37,579 nucleotides of DNA. Source: Geobacillus jurassicus NBRC 107829 (GTDB lineage Bacteria; Bacillota; Bacilli; Bacillales; Anoxybacillaceae). The position numbers and the translations under genes were made by a program. Positions within the stretch are counted from its first letter, which is position 1; every line of letters starts with the position of its first letter. Location of the stretch: NCBI RefSeq assembly GCF_001544315.1, contig NZ_BCQG01000037.1, forward strand, positions 1 through 37,579, in the 5' to 3' direction. This document shows, piece by piece, positions 34,057 through 37,579 of this stretch. The notes under the pieces were generated by a model that saw only the letters and a list, made by a program, of their open reading frames with translations, was not told the origin of the DNA and made no database searches.

Positions 34057-35076
34057 ATGAAGCGTGTCGGAAAGCAGACATGGGTGTTCGATGACGGCGT
34101 TTACATTCAAGCGGCCGCTGCCGTGGTCGGACCGCTTGAAGCAGACGGCCCGCTCGGGAGCTATTTTGACATTTGCCATCGCGACTTATATTGCGGCGAA
34201 GCGACGTGGGAGCTGGCCGAGCGGCGGCTGATGCGGGAGGCGGTGGACTGCTGCTTGCAAAAGGCGGGCGTCTCTGCCGAAGAAGTCGATCTGTTTTTGG
34301 CCGGTGATTTGTTAAACCAAAATGCGACATCGAACTATGTCGCCCGCGAGCTGCCGATTCCGTTTTTATGCTTGTTCGGCGCCTGTTCGACCTCGATGCA
34401 AACATTGGCGGCAGCCGCCGCGCTCATCGCTGGCGGATTGGCCGATCGGGCGCTTGCGGCGACAAGCAGCCATAACGCGACGGCCGAACGGCAGTTTCGC
34501 TACCCGACTGAGCTTGGGGTGCAAAAGCCGAAAACAGCGACGTTCACCGTTACGGGCGCCGGCGCCGCGCTCGTGGGCCGCGCGCCTGGACGTTGGCGCG
34601 TCCGGGCGGCGACGATCGGCAAAGTCGTTGACGCCGGGCTGAAAAACCCGCTCGACATGGGAGCGGCGATGGCACCGGCGGCGGCCGATACGATCGAGCA
34701 GCATTTCCGCGATTTAGGAGCATCGCCGGGCGATTACGATTTAATCGTCACCGGTGACTTGTCGCGCGTCGGCAGCGTCATCGTCCGCGAGCTGCTTGCT
34801 GAATCCGGCTATGATGTGACTGATGTTTACAACGATTGCGGGCTGATGATTTACCGGCCAGATCAAAAGGTGTTGGCCGGCGGCAGCGGCTGCGCCTGCT
34901 CGGCGGTCGTCACGTACGGGTATTTGCTTCAAGAGCTCGCCCGCGGAACGTTTCGCCGCCTGTTTGTCGTCGCCACAGGGGCGCTTTTAAGCCAAACGAT
35001 GGTGCAGCAAAAACAGTCGATCCCAGCGATCGCTCACGGCGTCGTCATTGAAGCCGACGGGCAGGAGCCGGGTTGA
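34057..35076 (+). CDS. spoVAD: Stage V sporulation protein AD
   Basis: 339-aa soluble protein with a thiolase-like fold (SpoVAD in B. subtilis binds dipicolinic acid and Ca-DPA directly on the inner membrane surface). GACSTSMQTLAAAAALIAGG and TGAGAALVG segments recall the thiolase family, but the catalytic set for condensation is not apparent. ATG at 34057 has GAGGG upstream; an in-frame TTG at 34051 is less likely. Length matches B. subtilis (338). Confidence 0.97.
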   Translation: MKRVGKQTWVFDDGVYIQAAAAVVGPLEADGPLGSYFDICHRDLYCGEATWELAERRLMREAVDCCLQKAGVSAEEVDLFLAGDLLNQNATSNYVARELPIPFLCLFGACSTSMQTLAAAAALIAGGLADRALAATSSHNATAERQFRYPTELGVQKPKTATFTVTGAGAALVGRAPGRWRVRAATIGKVVDAGLKNPLDMGAAMAPAAADTIEQHFRDLGASPGDYDLIVTGDLSRVGSVIVRELLAESGYDVTDVYNDCGLMIYRPDQKVLAGGSGCACSAVVTYGYLLQELARGTFRRLFVVATGALLSQTMVQQKQSIPAIAHGVVIEADGQEPG

Positions 35077-35124
35077 CCGCCGTAGGCTGCCTTTTATTCA
35101 AGAACGGTCAGGAGGGAATGCCAT

Positions 35125-35475
35125 ATGGAATATGTCCGCGCTTTCTTGGCTGGCGGGGTGCTGTGCGCCATCGCCCAGCTCGTCATCGACCGCGGCAAAT
35201 GGACGCCGGCTGATGTCGCCGGTTCGCTTGTCGTCCTTGGCGTCCTCCTTGGCTTTGGCGGCGTCTATGATCGATTGGCCGCTTGGGCCGGAGCGGGGGC
35301 GACGATGCCGCTGAGCGGATTTGGGTATTGGTTGGCGAAAGGGGTCATGGCAGAACCGAGGCCGGAGGGATTGATCGAAACGGGAGCGGCGGTGTTCCGT
35401 TTTGCCGGCGCCTTGTTCGCTTTTATCGTGGCTGGCTCGTTTGCCGCGGCGCTCATTTGCAAACCGAAAGGGTAG
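35125..35475 (+). CDS. spoVAEB: Stage V sporulation protein AEB
   Basis: 116-aa membrane protein, SpoVAC-like, with helices around [25 protein letters not shown], and [19 protein letters not shown], and the [13 protein letters not shown] loop. ATG with AGGAGGG 10 nt upstream. It ends two bases before the spoVAEA start. Confidence 0.95.
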   Translation: MEYVRAFLAGGVLCAIAQLVIDRGKWTPADVAGSLVVLGVLLGFGGVYDRLAAWAGAGATMPLSGFGYWLAKGVMAEPRPEGLIETGAAVFRFAGALFAFIVAGSFAAALICKPKG

Positions 35476-35477
35476 AG

Positions 35478-36092
35478 ATGATGGAAAAACGACGGGTCAT
35501 TTTAGTAACGGATGGGGACGAGTTCGCCCGCCGGGCGATCGAGCGGGTCGCCGCCGAGATCGGCGGCCGCTGCATTTCCCGCTCGCAAGGCAATCCGACG
35601 AAACTGAGCGGCGAACAGTTGGTCGAACTCATTTTGCAAACGCCGCACGATCCAGTGTTGGTCATGTTTGATGATTGCGGCGCCCTCGGCGAAGGAGCCG
35701 GAGAGCAGGCGCTTCGCTATGTGGCGACGCATGAACAAATCGAAGTGCTCGGGGCGCTGGCGGTCGCCTCCAATACGCACCAGCATGAATGGACAAAAGT
35801 GCATGTGAGCATCGACTGCGACGGCGTGATTACCGAATATGGGGTTGATAAAGAAGGCGTCCGTGATCTCGAGGTCGGGCGGATTAACGGCGACACCGTC
35901 TATTGCCTTGACCAGCTGAACATTCCGCTCATTGTCGGCATCGGCGACATCGGCAAGATGGGATACCGCGACCATGCAAAATACGGGGCGCCGATTACGC
36001 GCAAGGCGGTCGAGTTGATTCTCGAAAGGAGTGGTGGCCATGCCGGACAAAGAAAAAAGACCGAAAGCGCCGATCGCGAAGAGACTCGTTGA
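35478..36092 (+). CDS. spoVAEA: Stage V sporulation protein AEA
   Basis: 204-aa soluble protein of the SpoVAEa family ([20 protein letters not shown] start; [21 protein letters not shown] near the C-terminus). Two ATGs, 35478 and 35481, with AAAGGG upstream; the first gives the family length (B. subtilis about 203). No membrane segment. Its 3' end overlaps spoVAF by 53 nt in another frame, so the last about 17 residues (charged tail) are also coding for SpoVAF. Confidence 0.94.
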   Translation: MMEKRRVILVTDGDEFARRAIERVAAEIGGRCISRSQGNPTKLSGEQLVELILQTPHDPVLVMFDDCGALGEGAGEQALRYVATHEQIEVLGALAVASNTHQHEWTKVHVSIDCDGVITEYGVDKEGVRDLEVGRINGDTVYCLDQLNIPLIVGIGDIGKMGYRDHAKYGAPITRKAVELILERSGGHAGQRKKTESADREETR

Positions 36093-37518
36093 CAACGAGA
36101 AGTTTTTGCAGCAGCGGATCGGCGTCGGGACAAGCTTTGATTTAGGCGTACGGAAAATTGATGTCCTAAACCGGGAAGTACATATTTACTATTGCAACGG
36201 TTTATGCGACACGCAATACATCATCGAACTGCTGAAGCAAATCGTGCGCGTCAATGATGACGAGCGACAGGCGGCTCAAGCGTGGCACATCATTGAAAAC
36301 CGCCTCGTTCATCAGCAAGTCAGTCCGGTGACGAGCCTTGACGAAGCGGTTGACAAGCTGCTGTCGGGCTTGATCATCGTCTTGATCGAAGGCGAATCGA
36401 CCGGGTTTGCCGTCGATGTCCGCAGCTATCCAGGCAGGCAGCCGCAGGAGCCGGACACGGAAAAAGTCGTGCGCGGCGCCCGTGACGGGTATGTTGAAAA
36501 CATTATTGTCAACACCGCGCTCACTCGCCGCCGCATCCGCGACGAGCGGCTGCGCTTTGAAATTGTGCAAGTCGGCGAGCGTTCGAAAACGGACGTATGC
36601 ATCGCCTATATTAAAGACGTCGCTGATCCGGGTCTTGTCGAACTCGTGAAAAATGAATTGAAACAAATCAATGTCGATGGGCTGACGATGGGCGATAAAA
36701 CAGTGGAAGAGTTTTTAGTGAAGCAAGGATACAACCCGTACCCGCTCGTCCGCTATACGGAGCGGCCGGACGTCGCGGCGACGCACTTGCTTGAAGGGCA
36801 CGTGCTCATTATGGTCGACACATCGCCGAGTGTCATCATCACGCCGACGACGTTTTTCCACCACGTCCAGCATGCCGAGGAATACCGGCAGTCGCCGGGC
36901 GTCGGGACGTTTGTGCGCTGGGTGCGGTTTTTAGGCATTTTGACGTCGTTGTTTTTGTTGCCGCTGTGGGTGCTGTTCGTCCTTGAACCGTCGTTGCTGC
37001 CCGAATCATGGGCGTTTATTGGGCCGAACAAACAAACGAACATCCCGATCATTGTGCAAATTTTGCTCGCTGATTTTGGGATTGAGTTTTTGCGAATGGC
37101 AGCCATTCATACACCGACGCCGCTATCAACGGCGATGGGGTTGATTGCCGCCGTTTTGATCGGACAAATTGCCATCGATGTCGGGCTGTTTGTGCCGGAA
37201 GTCATCTTGTACGTCTCAGTGGCGGCGATCGGCTCGTTTGCGACGCCAAGCTATGAGTTGAGCGTGGCGAATAAGATTTCTCGCTTGGCATTGGTCATTC
37301 TTGTCGCTTTGTTTAAAGTTCCCGGGCTTGTGATTGGTACGACCGTTTATTTGCTTTGGCTCGCCAGCATTCGCTCGCTCAATACGCCGTATTTATGGCC
37401 GTTCATTCCGTTTGACCCGGCAGCGTTCATGCAAATTGTCGTCCGCCGTTCGGTTGCCGGAGCGAGAGTGCGTCCGAGCATCGTTCACCCGCAAGATCGG
37501 CAGAAACAGCCGTCATGA
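36040..37518 (+). CDS. spoVAF: Stage V sporulation protein AF (GerA family A-subunit-like)
   Basis: 492-aa membrane protein related to A subunits of germinant receptors. N-terminal soluble domain (residues 1-290), then five or six helices ([19 protein letters not shown] onward) with the [20 protein letters not shown] segment characteristic of the GerA family. The ATG at 36040 has AAAGGAG 8 nt upstream. In B. subtilis SpoVAF forms an ion channel with a partner protein that amplifies germination. Last gene of the operon before a terminator; lysA would be expected next. Confidence 0.96.
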   Translation: MPDKEKRPKAPIAKRLVDNEKFLQQRIGVGTSFDLGVRKIDVLNREVHIYYCNGLCDTQYIIELLKQIVRVNDDERQAAQAWHIIENRLVHQQVSPVTSLDEAVDKLLSGLIIVLIEGESTGFAVDVRSYPGRQPQEPDTEKVVRGARDGYVENIIVNTALTRRRIRDERLRFEIVQVGERSKTDVCIAYIKDVADPGLVELVKNELKQINVDGLTMGDKTVEEFLVKQGYNPYPLVRYTERPDVAATHLLEGHVLIMVDTSPSVIITPTTFFHHVQHAEEYRQSPGVGTFVRWVRFLGILTSLFLLPLWVLFVLEPSLLPESWAFIGPNKQTNIPIIVQILLADFGIEFLRMAAIHTPTPLSTAMGLIAAVLIGQIAIDVGLFVPEVILYVSVAAIGSFATPSYELSVANKISRLALVILVALFKVPGLVIGTTVYLLWLASIRSLNTPYLWPFIPFDPAAFMQIVVRRSVAGARVRPSIVHPQDRQKQPS

Positions 37519-37535
37519 CGCGAACGATCCGTTTG

Positions 37536-37573
37536 AAAGCGGTCGTTTTCACCTAGTAGCGGCCGCTTTTCTC
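37536..37573 (+). terminator. Terminator after spoVAF
   Basis: AAAGCGGTCG (37536-37545) and CGGCCGCTTT (37560-37569) form a 10-bp stem (one G-T pair), 14-nt loop, with TTT in the last pair region and CTCGTTTT after it. Confidence 0.75.
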
Positions 37574-37579
37574 GTTTTG

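Noticed and set aside
37534-37551. cre (CcpA) site after spoVAF
   Set aside because: Core pattern fails at the last two conserved positions and the sequence is part of a terminator.

Overview
The window is a stretch of chromosome from a thermophilic, endospore-forming Firmicute, almost certainly Geobacillus or a close relative. Three things point there: GC-rich coding DNA with Bacillus-type Shine-Dalgarno sites and frequent GTG/TTG starts; the same gene order as the Bacillus subtilis zwf-rnz-namA-proI-yqjP-yqjQ ... yqkB-yqkC-yqkE-yqkF-nudF-yqxK-spoIIM-fur-yqzK-xerD-drm-punA ... dacF-spoIIA-sigF-spoVA segment; and a pyrimidine-nucleoside phosphorylase that, from memory, is nearly identical to the G. 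stearothermophilus enzyme. No rRNA, tRNA, CRISPR array or complete insertion sequence is visible.

Layout. (1) 1-9700 looks accessory. It opens with an AT-rich block of nested inverted repeats (8-121). Next is a complete BceRS-BceAB-type antimicrobial-peptide sensing and resistance module on the minus strand (236-4697). It is followed by a secreted beta-propeller-like protein of unknown function, a GH1 6-phospho-beta-glucosidase, an AbrB-type antitoxin whose PIN-domain toxin is reduced to a 36-codon remnant, and a metal-dependent cyclase/kynurenine-formamidase-like enzyme. (2) 9785-20900 is metabolic core: zwf, rnz, namA, proI under a proline T-box riboswitch, yqjP-yqjQ, then small conserved genes (yqzH, a CDGSH Fe-S protein, HesB-like yqkB, yqkC, a 39-aa ORF, yqkE), an MFS transporter and an aldo/keto reductase. 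(3) 21018-29180 holds the nudF-yqxK (endonuclease Q) pair, spoIIM, fur, yqzK-xerD and a nucleoside/pentose salvage cluster deoB-punA-pdp. (4) 29329-37518 is a sporulation block: dacF-spoIIAA-spoIIAB-sigF, then the seven-gene spoVA operon for dipicolinic acid movement.

Regulation can be read from the DNA. Candidate promoters for four sporulation sigma factors lie where B. subtilis regulation predicts: sigma-E before spoIIM, sigma-F before dacF, sigma-H before spoIIAA and sigma-G before spoVAA. A Fur/PerR-type box precedes fur. Two near-identical palindromes sit at the namA and yqjP-yqjQ promoters and suggest a shared repressor. An imperfect 17-bp inverted repeat covers the zwf promoter.

No wholly new multi-gene system was found. 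The items most worth a second look are the decayed toxin-antitoxin pair, the paired palindromic operators, the 43-44-bp tandem repeat that begins in the sigF terminator, the habit of placing stop codons inside terminator hairpins, the structured left edge, and the unknown exported beta-propeller protein.
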